Origin: Lucifuga dentata
Lineage: Eukaryota; Chordata; Actinopteri; Ophidiiformes; Bythitidae
Direction: 5' to 3'
Length of the DNA stretch: 64,000 nt
Assembly (NCBI GenBank): GCA_014773175.1
Contig: VXCM01000802.1
Location: forward strand, 62,001-126,000
The notes beneath the pieces are model-generated. The model did no database searches, was not told the origin of the DNA, and saw only the letters and a list, made by a program, of their open reading frames with translations. Positions 34,657 through 46,373 of this stretch are shown here, piece by piece. A program made the translations under genes and the position numbers. The stretch's first letter is position 1. Each line of letters opens with the position of its first letter.

Positions 34657-34847
34657 AAAACCAGCAAAGTTCAAGTTTTAAGAGAAAAGATCAATAGGTA
34701 AGTATGTCATATTTTAGCTGTTAAACAGTTTTTTTTTCTTAAAGAGAAATTAATAAATGCTCTCAAGTGCTCACATGGAAGAACATCACACATTTTTGCT
34801 CAGGTTCAGTCTGTGATCTGTGTGAACAAAAGATTACACTCTTAAAT

Positions 34848-35425
34848 TTAAAGGTCCACACCATCAATTTTGTATGTTGAAGCCCAATAAATACTACCTA
34901 CATACATGTTACTTTACTGACATGTTTTCAAAAAACATAAACTTGTATTTTAGTTTTCCTGTTACTTTGCAAAATTCCCTAATCTTTCAAAATTAAAATG
35001 TTCAGGTGATACACCCACCTTAAAATTTAATGTTTCACCTGATAACACATTTGCCCCAACGTTGAAGTGATGCTTGATTTCTAATATCATGGTAAAAGCT
35101 TTCTTCTCCTGGGATTATATTCCCTCTTGGACTGGTTAAATAAAGTTACTTCAACAAAAAAACTTAATAGATATTGTGTTCACGGGGATGGATTACTTAT
35201 CTCAGTCGCGATTCAAGTCCCTACAAGCTGATTTTAATAGCATATTAGAATGAACTGAACCAGTGGTACAGTCTGCAGAAAAAGAAAAAAAAAAAACAAT
35301 CTAAGATATACTGCTCCAGTGGTATATTTTGGGAAATAGTTGTCAGTAACATAACATGTGTGAGTTGTATATATTGAGTTGTATATATTGGGCTTAAACA
35401 TGGAAAATTGCCCATATTGTCCACT
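34848..35425 (+). mobile_element. TTAA-M MITE, copy 8
   Basis: The left border is TTAA (34848). It carries 'aaggtccacaccatcaattt', 'gaagcccaataaatactacc', 'ggtgatacacccacctta', 'ggactggttaaataaagtta' and 'tttgggaaatagttgtcagt'. The right end has a small tandem duplication of 'gagttgtatatatt' (about 35370-35390) and degenerates before a TTAA. Confidence 0.8.
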
Positions 35426-36959
35426 AATGATAGGATTTTTAATGGACAGCCTATAATCAAGTTATTGACAGGCCTCAATTTTACATGATGATCAGTGAAA
35501 AAATGTATGAGCTGCTGATTTTTCATCACTAAGTCTAATCAGTCAGTGCTGACATGAAATCATGAAATTAACATGGTCAAAATCTTAGTATCAACAGTAT
35601 TATCCTCAGACATAAATGATAAAAGTGTGATATGAGGCCAAATTTTAACACCAAAACACAATGAATCCTGTGCTGAGGGACAAATTCACTTCAAAGGACT
35701 TTGTGCTCTTGACAAGCAATTTTTATGAGATTGTTTGCCTTGTTATTCCTCTTCCCAGGGTGCCTCCATGTCCCAAGACACCGATCCCTGGCTGCTGTAA
35801 CTGCATTCAAAAATTGCATCCTGGGGCTCATAAAAAATTGTGAGGTTAGATAAACACTGAGGTAACTTTAAAACTCCAACAAGCAGAGAGCAAAACATTC
35901 CATTTTAGATTGTGAAATCAGCTTTTTCTGCCCAGGTCATGAAGTGAAAGGTTAGCAAATTAATTTTATTTGCATCAGATAAGTGAATCTTGTCCAATAC
36001 TAGCTTGTAAAAGAATAAATGATATAAAGAAGCTACAGCAGAGAGCTAAACGCTAAAGTCCAAATTTATAAATACTCCTTGTTAACCAAAATGTTAAAGC
36101 ATTTCTCTAAGAACAAACAATGTGAACTGCCTCCATTACCCAAGAGACTCACAGAAACATCTATTTCTCCATGTGGTTTTAATGCTGCAAGTCGAGGACA
36201 TTTTACCAATTTGCTATACACTAAAAAAAAAAAAAAAAANAAAAAAAAAAAAAAAAAGAAAAAAAGAAAAAATATATTAGATATCAGTTGAAAGATGCTG
36301 TTTTTGAGTTGTTGAACAGTTCTGTCAATTTTCAAACTGCCAAATAAATGCATTCCTGTAAAAATGCTGTGTATCATCTTACAAAGGAAGTAAAAAATGC
36401 AGTGTATTATTTATGAGAGCAGCGGAACAATCTGTCCACTCAGTTACATAATTTATATTTCTATTTTGTACTGTATATACTTGTATTGACAATACTGTTC
36501 ATCTGTTTGTAAAGATTTGGGCAGGCAAAAACTTAATATCTCAAGAAGATCAGTGTTGAAGAAAAACCTATTTTGTATTAATTCATTCAGTCATTCAGAG
36601 GTTGGTGTTTTGAACTTATCTGAGCAAATGTCATTAAAGACTGCAGAGTTTACTGTAGAGGTACTTTAGCTTAAAAAACAGTCAAAACTTAAATGAGTAC
36701 ATGTTTATTCATTGGATGTAAACTGATTAGAGGGTGACTGATGCTGGTTTTGTGAGGCCAACATCAATATACGTATATAAGAGTTCTTTCTTTTTACCTC
36801 TCACTTTCTTTTGTCGTTTTATGTAATTTCTGTAAATTCTATTGTAAATGCAATGTGGATAATTCATTAAAAAAAAATGTACACACAGTATCTTGCTAAA
36901 TAACCATCATGATAACTGAAGTTTATTTATTCCCACTAGTAATGGGCATCAATGTCCCA

Positions 36960-37560
36960 TTACTAGCTTGTTGTTCTGAGTGACATTTCAGATAAAAGCC
37001 AGTGAAGATCGACGTGTTAATGAGCGACGCTTTATAGTGATTCCTCTGGTGTTAAAGCACAATTGACATGTTAAGTTGACAAAGCAAAACCTAAATTCTC
37101 TGGTTTAGAGCTCCACTGTTGAGCTCCACATTTTAAGAGATTGACACTAAGGTGAACCCACACTCTGCTGAGAGTTCTGGTGCATCAGATGGTGTTTGTT
37201 GTGTGTGAGAGAGAGACAGAGTGCTGGTTGAGGCTTGATGAAAAGGTGCGATGCCACTAAAACGTGTTAGATTAGATTAAAACTTACCAATTAAAGAAGA
37301 TCATGGGTTTATATATCAGGTGTACTGATCACTAACACATGCAGTTTAAACATCACTCAGATTAAAAAAAAAACAAAAACAAAAAAAAAAAAAANAAAAA
37401 AAAAAAAAAACTGATATTTACCACCAGAATCACCAAACAGGTCTGAATTTTGACTGTGAGTTTTATGAACAGTTTACCCGACATGCAAATGAAGAAATAC
37501 TGTACAGCATAGCTGGTGACAGACATTTAAGAATGAGGGGAACATGGATGCTCTTAACAT
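36960..37560 (+). repeat. family RA repeat, copy 4
   Basis: Shared blocks are 'aaagccagtgaagatcgacg', 'gattcctctggtgttaaagc', 'gctccacattttaagagatt', 'aaaacttaccaattaaagaa', 'tttaccaccagaatcaccaa' and 'acccgacatgcaaatgaaga'. It is interrupted by a poly(A)/N join at 37382-37410. The extreme right end is missing. Confidence 0.65.
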
Positions 37561-38079
37561 TAAATCTGGCAATATGTTTCATGATGTGTTTAATTATATG
37601 TAATGTGTGAGACTCTTCAACTTTGAAGCTAGGGCCAATTTAGCATTCTAGAAAGAGACTGCACATTAGCCCAGTCTTGGCTAACTCTGGCATGTATACA
37701 TTCTAATGTTTATTAATGTGCATTTGTCCTGATAAATAGATGAGTGCAAAAAAAAAAAAAAAAGCCCAAACAATATATATCTGTGGGCTGTATTACTGAT
37801 ATCTTCTTTCTCAATACACAAATTTCAAAACTTTTTTTGCAATAAGGACAACTAAAATTTTGCTTTAGTTGATATTTTTACTAAGACATCTAGATGATAA
37901 GCTATTGATTTGGTTTTTGATGTATTTCAGAGTACATTTTATAAATGCTGTCAGTGCACATCATACTACATGGCATCTATGTGAGAACAGCACAACTGCC
38001 CTGCATTTAATACTGTAAATGAAGGCGCAAATGTTAACAGCTGGGGTGATGGTAGAACAGCAAATATACCCAGATCTGG

Positions 38080-38240
38080 GCAACATACAGCCGTATGTTC
38101 CCTGGCAGCAGCAACACAGCGGCAAACTTCCCAGGTCTGTTATATTTCCTAAACAGATTGTCCTCTTTGTGAATTGTGTCTGATTGGTTGGAGCAAGCAA
38201 GCTGAGGCAGAGCAGCGGCTGGCTGCCACCCAAACATTAC
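38080..38240 (+). repeat. low-similarity repeat, related to 40100-40300
   Basis: 'agctgaggcagagcagcgg' here and 'agctgaggcagagcggtgg' at 40232 sit in loosely similar surroundings ('cctggcagcagcaacac' against 'ctagcagcaccgagtgg'; 'aaacttcccaggtctg' against 'taagtttcccatcc'). It may be an old repeat pair. No coding capacity was seen. Confidence 0.3.
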
Positions 38241-38799
38241 TGACTGAAGGTGATATTTTATTTTAGTCATTTCTGTCAAGGAGATCAGATGTATTCAAGA
38301 TGGATGGTGCATAAATAGAACCACATTGCAATGCTTTTGTTTTATTTAAAGGACCTGCTTTTATATGCTCCCTGCACACAGAACTAATTGCATTATGGAA
38401 TACATCGCCTATGCTGAGAGCAATCCACCAGAAGACCACATTATCAAAGTAACCAAGCATCAAACATTCATGTGTATAGAAACTCCCCTTTGATTTCTGA
38501 GACCTGGGAGATTCCTGTTCCTGTATTATGCTAATGTAACATGACGTTTTAACATGATGCGTATGCCATCTGTTTGCTGCTTCCTGACAAGACAGAAAAG
38601 AAAAAAAAAAAAACTGATAAAAGACTGCTGGGGTAAATATGGTGAAAGTCATGTGACCAACAGATGTGCAAAAATGTCAGTAGCTACTCATCCTCCCAGA
38701 TCATCAAACCCAAAAACATAACCCATAGCCCAATATCCAAACATTATGATTTTAACCTTAAAAAAAAAAAAAAAAAATAAATAAAATGGACTAAGCCTT

Positions 38800-39165
38800 T
38801 ATGTACAAGAGTTGATTGGTAAGTTATGAGCCTTGAAAGCTCCAACTCAGAGACGTTGCAGTTATTGTTTCCATCTTGACACACTTCTATCAATGATGCA
38901 GGAGGGATTTTATCCCAGTTTCATAAAAGTGAACAAAATTCTCCACAGCTGATTCAAAGTCATCTGAGGCAGCGCAGTTTCCAGCTAAAGCCTTTTCATG
39001 TTGGAGGTGAACATCTGAGGAGCAAATCAGGTGAGAAGGGTGGGTGCTGCTCAAGTTCAAAGCCATAAGCACACAAGTAATCACTGAACATTAGCCTAAG
39101 TTGTCTCTATCTTGTACAACTCCCAGACCTTGGAGGACCTGCAGAACTTACAACTAAAGTGAACT
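38800..39165 (-). mobile_element. second mariner relic
   Basis: 'gttgattggtaagttatgag' at the left is a mariner-like terminus similar to 30217. The minus frame (39084-38890) reads 'LSSTHPSHLICSSDVHLQHE', 'KALAGNCAASDDFESAVEN' and 'FYETGIKSLLHH', colinear with the transposase C-terminus at 30.2 kb. The position equivalent to the third catalytic Asp is kept here (SSD), but the YSPDL motif is degraded and most of the gene is absent. It appears to be the same broad family as the 30.2 kb relic. Confidence 0.7.
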
Positions 39166-41407
39166 GAGTTGATATTAAAAACAAAAACAAAAAAATGTCA
39201 GGCCTGGCTCACTTCTCTGTATATATCAGGCTTAGAATTTATCAATCATCCACTGTAGCCTAAGCTCCTTGAATTTGTCACAAACATGGAGAGAAGCATA
39301 TGTAAAATGCAAATCCTGAATTCAGCCTGAGGGAGAAAAAAAAAAAAAAAAAAAANAAAAAAAAAAAAAAAAAAACACTGACACTGAACATTCCAACTCA
39401 ATTAATGTGTAACAACCACCTGCACATATTTTCACATCAGTTCACTCTACGGCTATCATAGTAAATACTTTTCCTTTGGACAAATTAGTCTGGAGCTTTG
39501 AGCTCAGAACAACTCACACATTCTGAATCTACTAATAAAAAATGTAATTAAAATGTCTTATGCTTCATTATCAAACAGCGCTGATCTATTTCTCAGACCA
39601 TTAATTGCCCCAAAATATACACGATGGTGATAACGTGTTATGATTCAAAAGCCCTCTAATATTAATTACATGAGGCCATTCACCTGCAAATTACTCATTA
39701 CAGAAAATCCTCTCAAATCCAGTACATTACATATTATCTGTGTGGGTTTGGTGTTACTACTTTTGGAATGGAATTCTGATGAAAGAATGATGGATAATTC
39801 TAGGGATTATACAGAAGTCGCAACACAAGTGTGACAAAATCCTTCATCCAAATGATGGCTGTGCAACAACATCATAAATCGACAGATCAACTATAAAATA
39901 CAAGACAAATTCATGCTTTTAAGAAACATGTGCAACAGTTTACATAGCAGCACAAAGGCTGCACATCTCTCTCTCCTTTAGTGAACAGTGTTACAGTTGA
40001 CATTGACTCAGGTTTTCCAAATGATCGCATGTTTTCCCTTTGGGGACATCATCATCAGGTTACACAAAAGTTTTCCAATAAACTGGTTTTAGGAGTTAAA
40101 AATAGCCGGGTATGCATCGTGTGCAGCAGTGCTGCTTCCACTAGCAGCACCGAGTGGCATCAACCTGGTAAGTTTCCCATCCAATTTAAATGGACTGCTG
40201 AGTTTGTGTGTGAATGGTGAAGTGAGCAAACAAACAGCTGAGGCAGAGCGGTGGCAGCCTGCCAGCGAGTTTCCTGGCTGAACTTGTTATTCTTGTGGTA
40301 CATTTGTTTTCAGCGAACTCTCCCCATTTATAAGGTCATATCTCAACCATAGACTTTAGACTGTCTACGGTCTGAAAACTGACAACCCAGCTAATGTCTT
40401 TCCATACAGTTTTTGAGATTCATAAAAGACAAACATGACATGATAAGGTTTTTCCCTTGCTACGTTGAGAATATTTGCTATTGACTATCATTATTTATTT
40501 TAATCATTTCACAGTAAACAAATCATCCTTGTTTATTATGGTGCTGTACCATAGGATAAATGGCATAATAACACCAATAGTCTAAAAGCTCTGTTGCTGG
40601 CAGCGCATCAAGGCCGCATTGCTTTTTAAAGAAATGGACCAAAGGCATTTGAACTCACCAACACTCACGCTGCCACCTGTAAAGCCCAAACAAGGGCAAA
40701 CACTGTACAAATGAGAACCATAATAAAGGATTAGGATTTGTAAAGCAGCACAGGAGGAACAATGCATGAATATTCATATTACAATGAAGCTTATCTAGGT
40801 TCATGGTGTGAATGTTATGTCATTGATATTCTGATGATGATAATACAACATTATTGATTCAAAGAAACAGATTCAAGGAAGAGTAAGCAAGAAGCTTCAA
40901 AATTCCAATATTGGTAATTTTTCATATTTTGTTAAAAATTATGTTTCTGTGGACTGAAAAAAAAACACTGCTAAGTAACATGCAGGTACCACAGTCATTA
41001 ATTAAAAAAAAAAAAAAAAAAAANAAAAAAAAAAAAAAAAAAAATATATAGCTAATGATTTAAAACAGACTGATCATTTGGAATAGACCTTTCTTATGGT
41101 TTTATCAACTACTTGATTACAACTAGTTGGTCAAACCATTCCTTGTATTCCTTATTATGAAGTAGTTGATCAATGTTAAAACTAAACCTACTAAACCTAT
41201 GGCCTTGTAAAGCATTGTTTGTTTTGTTGCCATTTATTACTTTTATGTCATTACTATTTCAGTATTATCTTAAATAATTACCTTTTCTCTGGACTTCTCT
41301 GCACAGTTATCAGTTTCACAGTTAGTTAACATACATTATTATTTGTACATGGAACTAGTTTACTTTTGCTATTTCCTGTCAGGAATGAAAAAAAAAACAA
41401 CACAAAT

Positions 41408-41865
41408 GTAATAACAACTTTCCATCCATCCATCATCCATATTCGCTTATCCTATTCTGGGTCGCGGGGGGCTGGAGCCTATACCAGGAATCATTGGATG
41501 AGAGGTGGGTACACCCAGGACAGATCACCAGCCTATCACAGGGCTGACACACACACATACACACACACATTCACACACACACAAACTCATTTATACTCTC
41601 ATTCACACCTACGGTCAATTTAGAGTTTCCAGTTCACCTGACCTGCATGTCTTTGGAGGCGGGAGGAAACCNACACCTACGGTCAATTTAGAGTTTCCAG
41701 TTCACCTGACCTGCATGTCTTTGGAGGCGGGAGGAAACCGGAGCACCTGGAGGAAACCCACGCAGACACGGAGAGAACGTGGAGACTCCACACAGAAAGA
41801 ACCTGGTCAGATTTGAAACCCAGAACCTTCTTGCTGTGAGGCAACAGTGCTAACCACGAGCCACT
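41408..41865 (+). mobile_element. fish L2-type 3' repeat (LINE/SINE tail)
   Basis: Very familiar fish repeat blocks in order: 'tccatccatccatcatccat', 'ctattctgggtcgcgggggg', 'tacacccaggacagatcacc', a (CA)n-like stretch 41548-41583, 'cctacggtcaatttagagtt', 'cctgcatgtctttggaggcg', 'ggaaacccacgcagacacgg', 'gagactccacacagaaagaa', 'ttgctgtgaggcaacagtgc'. A 67-bp segment is duplicated exactly around the N at 41672 (41605-41671 and 41673-41739), which is an assembly join. Confidence 0.85.
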
Positions 41866-43559
41866 CCAAATGTAATGACAACCTTCCAGCAAATGTAAGT
41901 CAATATAGTTTATAATTGTTGGTTTAGTCAAGCAACTTTCATAAAATAACTTAGACTGAGGCACAAAAGATAAAGGTCTAACCAAGAAAAGTAGAGTCCA
42001 AGTTTAAGCAGCTTTGTGCAATCAACAGAAAGAAGATTATATCACCAAATGAAGGGTATTTTAATATACAATGCAATCCAAAAGCCAGTTTACACCAGAT
42101 GAGAACATAAATTGCACAAAAAGAAAAGCTGCTGTTCACAAGTACAAAATCTTAAACTGCATCATGTGCAACAAAGACAGCTTATGCTCTCATTTCTCAG
42201 TTCTTGGACATGGCACCAAATCTTAAATCTCCATTTAAGATTCAAAGATTATATCTCAAGCAGAGTCACTCATATTGCAAAGAAATCTTAATTTAAAAAA
42301 AAAATATATATATATTTTGCATAGCATATGCTTTTCAGGGTCAATCTGGTTCATTTTTTGATATTTTAGTTTACTACTAAAAAAAATCAACATAAAGCAG
42401 TCTTTAATTTAAACATATATGTTGAGACAGATGCCATAAACACAGGTTATGTACGTTTGCCTACAGATAAACTTCAAATAAAATATCATTTCTATGACGA
42501 AAACTGTTTTTCCTTCAGTGTCTATTTTTTCTGCCACTCTATAGTAATTACAGTGTGATTACAGGTGCAATCAGTGACCTTTTAACTTTAAATAAATATC
42601 TTTCCAGATTGAAAATATGGGTCATGGATGGATGTTCCCCTCACTGATTAACTTCAAATTTTATAGACTTCTGAGGAAACTGCAGCACCCTCAGCCACGT
42701 ACCAGTGTTCATAGCAACACTAGCAGCTTTTCACTCCCTAAAGGTCTGCTGGCCCCGATAATAACTCAGCAGAAATAATCAGGCAGGCGATCCACCCAGT
42801 ATGAAAGCCTAATGGGAATGAGATGTCGTTACCCTCAACAAGCACAGAGGTGATCAGACATTTTCTTACACCATTTAGAGCATTCGTTGTTGCTGAAAAA
42901 AATAATCAGGCACATTAGATACGGACCGACAACATCAATTATGACCTCTTCATAGACTGTATTGGCATTTTAAACTCCTGAAAGGTTTCCTGTGGAGTTT
43001 TCTTCAAACCAAACCCATAAAATCACATTCAAACCATATTTGGAAATTTTTGATGTTTTAAAATCAGGATAAATATCAGCTGGTGGGCTTCTTCTCATCG
43101 TGTTGTACTGCTACATGTTATGGGTGTTTATTGCTACAAACTGCCACTGCACCAAATTGTATGAAGTAGCTATTCTCATCTTTACTTGTTAGATTATAAG
43201 GATTCAACTTGACGACACATTAATGACACGTATTATGCTTGCATACACAGGTGGAAAGTGCAAAGTGTTGCTCACATACTTGTCTGCCAATTTGCATCAG
43301 TCCAGAGGACCACATCTATCATGGGGCAATTTGAAGGCAGAACACCTTAAAACACCTTAAAAACTGCTTCCAGTGTTGCTCAACAGTGTAAACAAATATG
43401 GCAACACTTGCAGAGGTCAGGTCAGTAATTTAGCTGTGCTACAAATGCAAAGGAAACAGCCTCTGTGGATAGTTTGTCATGCTCGATCAGGCTCTCCTCA
43501 AAACTTTCAGGCATTTCTGTCTGCATGGCAAGCTGCACTGCTGACATGATTGACATTAC

Positions 43560-44270
43560 TGCCTCCTAAGAGATGCCGGCAACAGGCGTCTTTTAATATT
43601 TTCCTTGTGGCATTTTGTCATTTGCATGCCAGGTAACTGATTTATAAAACACACAGTCATGCAAAAATTAAGACCTGTTTAAGTCTGGTGGTAAGTTTCA
43701 GCAATATGACATCTCAGTGCAGTTGCCTTAAATGTGTTAGTGATCAATACATTTGATAGACAAGCCCACTCAGCTGATTAGTCAGTTCATTTAAACTGAT
43801 GGCTTTGAGCTGATCTTTCACATATTGTAGTATTCATACTCTTCCTCACTTTAACCTCTGCATCTGCCTGTCACCGTCCATCTGCTCATCCATCCATCCT
43901 CCACCCTCCATGTGTCAGGAATCCGGGTTAATTGTGGATCCAGTTGTATTTTTTTCTTAAATGTTGCAGTTGCAGCTTCACTCTTTAAAATGTGGCATGG
44001 TAAAGTGGAAAATTCACATTTCCTTTGCCAATTTGATATGTTCATCATGTTTTTATACCAGAGGAAGTAGTATAAAATGCGGGTCTACACATGCAGCAGA
44101 TCATCGAACTTCATTTCGTTTTTACCTGAGCCACCCGTGTCATAATGGGATAGTGGCATGCTCATTAGCATAAGGGAAGCTTTTGGAATCAGTTTCAAAT
44201 AATGCAGCCTTATTTAGCATGACACTGAAGTTACTGTGATTTTTTTTTTTTTTAATTAATTATCCCATAG
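43560..44270 (-). repeat. family RA repeat, copy 5
   Basis: The reverse complement of RA is nearly complete: 'tttgcatgccaggtaactga', 'cctgtttaagtctggtggta', 'gtgatcaatacatttgatag', 'cagctgattagtcagttcat', 'ccagaggaagtagtataaaa', 'catgcagcagatcatcgaac', 'cttatttagcatgacact' and 'gttactgtgattttttttt'. The microsatellite position holds CATC-rich sequence (43880-43910). Confidence 0.75.
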
Positions 44271-45726
44271 TGTTAATTCTTGAGGATGCACAGAACCAAT
44301 GTTTTGGACAAACACAAGGATACACATTGGCAGTCATCACACATCTATGCAGTTAACATGATGTGTAATGTTGGTCTCCTTTGAGGTAAACACCATTTTC
44401 TTTTGCCAACATATGAGGAAATTTGACAGCAGGCCTGACTAATACCTGATGTGTTTTTCATGTGAAGTAAGAATATCATACTAGACAGATATGTGTAGTA
44501 ATTTCACAAGACAAATCATTTTAACAGAGTGAGATTAATTGTTTTTTTTTTTTAAATATATTTCACTCTGTTCATGCTCTTGCAATCTACATCACATGAC
44601 AGGTTTGCATTAGTGTCCTCTCCAGTCAGTCTTGTGCACATAGTCTGGTCATCAACACATTTCTCTATAGTGTCACTAGTGGCCAAAAACTACACAGTTT
44701 ACCTGTAAATAGAGTTAGCTGGGAAGCTCTCTGGCTTGTCATATCAGACTTGTCTGCATAATCAATCGGGTTATGATTATCTAAACTGTATAAATGTGAT
44801 GATAGCTTGAATAAGCTTAGCTGGTGAAGTGTCAGTGAGGTTTAGCTAAAGGATCTGGAGAAAAAGGCCTGTAAATACCAACATTCATTTCCAGTGTCTG
44901 AACAGACTTCTTTCCAAGCAATTCAACGACAGCAGCGCAGTTGAAATATATTCCAGGATTGATGAAAAGGTCTTCAACATCAAGAGGTAACGAGCAACCA
45001 ACAAATTCTCTTTGTGAATTGTAAATGCTGTCTGTACACAACTGTGACTGGTTCTCATGAGTGCTTCAGTCCATCGTTGCAGACAAGCATCAACTTCATC
45101 TCCTGTCGACTACGCCTGTCTTCACTTCAAAATAAAGACTACTAACATTAGTTCAGTTATCCCAAAACCTTGGTAACATTCTCTCCAAGGACTCTAGCAT
45201 TGATCAAACAAGCCTCAGCTGCCTTAAGGGAAAAAGAAAAAAAGAAAAAAATCCATCTCTGCACCAAGGTTGCCATATGTCAAGCTGTCTGCATCACAAG
45301 TCTGCTCTAGGTCGTAAAAATCTCAAGTTATCCTGCATAGCAAGCATATAGGAAATGCTTAGACTCTCCATCTGCATAACTACGGAGCCCACACTTACAA
45401 TCCTGCATGGCTAAATTACACGATGAGTCAGTAGGAAGGTGAAAGCAGCAGTTCAAAGCTCAGCTCAAAGATTTGCTATTGTGAACCTGCTGGAAGCTGC
45501 TACTATAAAAACCAGTGGCAGAGCTGAAGTTGAAGGAGAGGAAAATTTGGTGAAAGCAAGAACGACACAGAGGAAATTTACTCAAACCTGCGGTGAGTAC
45601 ATCGGTTCCTCAGATGTAACAGCCATCAAAGAACTCAACGCTACAGAAAGACAGTGTTAAGGGCTTCTGAGGTTCACAGGACAGGCAATAGCAAGGACGT
45701 TTGTGTGTGTGTGCGTGTGTGTGCAC

Positions 45727-45728
<2 letters not shown>

Positions 45729-45758
<30 letters not shown>
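45729..45758. repeat. (GA)n microsatellite
   Basis: A pure GA run of 30 bp, preceded by imperfect GT units (45703-45722). Confidence 0.95.
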
Positions 45759-45759
<1 letters not shown>

Positions 45760-45892
45760 GGGGTGGAGGAGAGTAATTTTTTGAATCTTTCATATACACC
45801 AAAAATTCCTTAAAGACCTTTCCAGATAATGACAGCTGTAATTTATAGCAATTTCAAGGAATAAGACCAAAATGTAAATCTCCATTGCATTA

Positions 45893-45912
45893 AAATAAAT
45901 AAATAAATAAAT
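45893..45912. repeat. (AAAT)n microsatellite
   Basis: Short AAAT array about 220 bp from exon A, in the intron. Confidence 0.9.
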
Positions 45913-46135
45913 ATATACTGTACATATTTATACTTCAGTTAATTAAAGCTAATAAATTAGCATTTTAAGTTAGACATTAAAAATAGCTCTGGTGTCATTA
46001 TTTGCTTAAATTTGTTTGCAGGAGTCTAACCTTAATTTCAACTACTAACTGAACAACATTGAACACTGATGAAGCTGTAACTGTCAATTATGTAAATTTA
46101 GGATAAAATTGAACTTATTAATTCAAAAATCTTAC

Positions 46136-46198
46136 CTCTTCTGCATAGGCATCACAAAGTTTGTGTCCCGAAAGTAGTTTAGTTTTCAAGCTTTTGTT
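46136..46198 (-). CDS. luzp2: luzp2 exon A (coiled coil)
   Basis: 63 nt, 21 residues, phase 0-0. The acceptor is 'ttctatttcag|AAC' and the donor 'GAAGAG|gtaagat'. It encodes 'NKSLKTKLLSGHKLCDAYAE' plus E, corresponding to 'NKSLKNKLLSGNKLCGIHAE' of mammalian LUZP2 as I recall it. The Cys in 'KLC' is kept. In the mammalian protein this segment directly precedes the 'SKKIQAQLKEL' segment, which is what exon B encodes, so order and adjacency also agree. The previous exon, expected to end near 'RDLQNE', was not found up to 64000. Confidence 0.95.
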
Positions 46199-46360
46199 CT
46201 GAAATAGAAACAAATAGAAAACATGTGTGTGTCTGTTTTATGTTATGGTAGGTTAGCTTGATTTATTATCACTTCATTATCTAAGAACATGTTCACATAT
46301 TTATGTATCAAGGCAGAACACTAAACAGAAATACTGACACCNCCCTCCCCACACACACAA

Positions 46361-46373
46361 AGGTCAAAGGTCA
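46361..46373 (+). promoter_or_regulatory. perfect DR1 nuclear-receptor half-site pair
   Basis: 'AGGTCAAAGGTCA' is an exact direct repeat of AGGTCA with one-base spacing, the consensus for RXR/PPAR, HNF4 and COUP-TF type receptors. It lies 163 bp on the transcript-upstream side of exon A, inside a CA/CCC-rich intronic patch next to an N. Function is inference. Confidence 0.35.

Larger units (their letters stand above)
33964..46135 (-). other. luzp2: luzp2 intron between exons A and B
   Basis: 12,172 bp. Contents listed separately: (CA)n, an L2 tail, TTAA-M copy 8, RA copies 4 and 5, a mariner relic, an L2-type 3' repeat, and (GA)n. There are poly(A)/N joins at 36222-36257, 37382-37410, 39336-39375 and 41004-41044. 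The part 41.9-43.5 kb shows no repeat I recognise. A minus-strand open frame at 44832-45041 ('LPLDVEDLFINPGIYFNCAA') has no known homology and no convincing splice borders. Confidence 0.9.

Noticed and set aside
44832..45041. Minus-strand frame 'SLPLDVEDLFINPGIYFNC'.
   Set aside because: It looks protein-like locally but lacks splice borders and recognisable homology, and is not in phase with luzp2. Only mentioned in the intron note.
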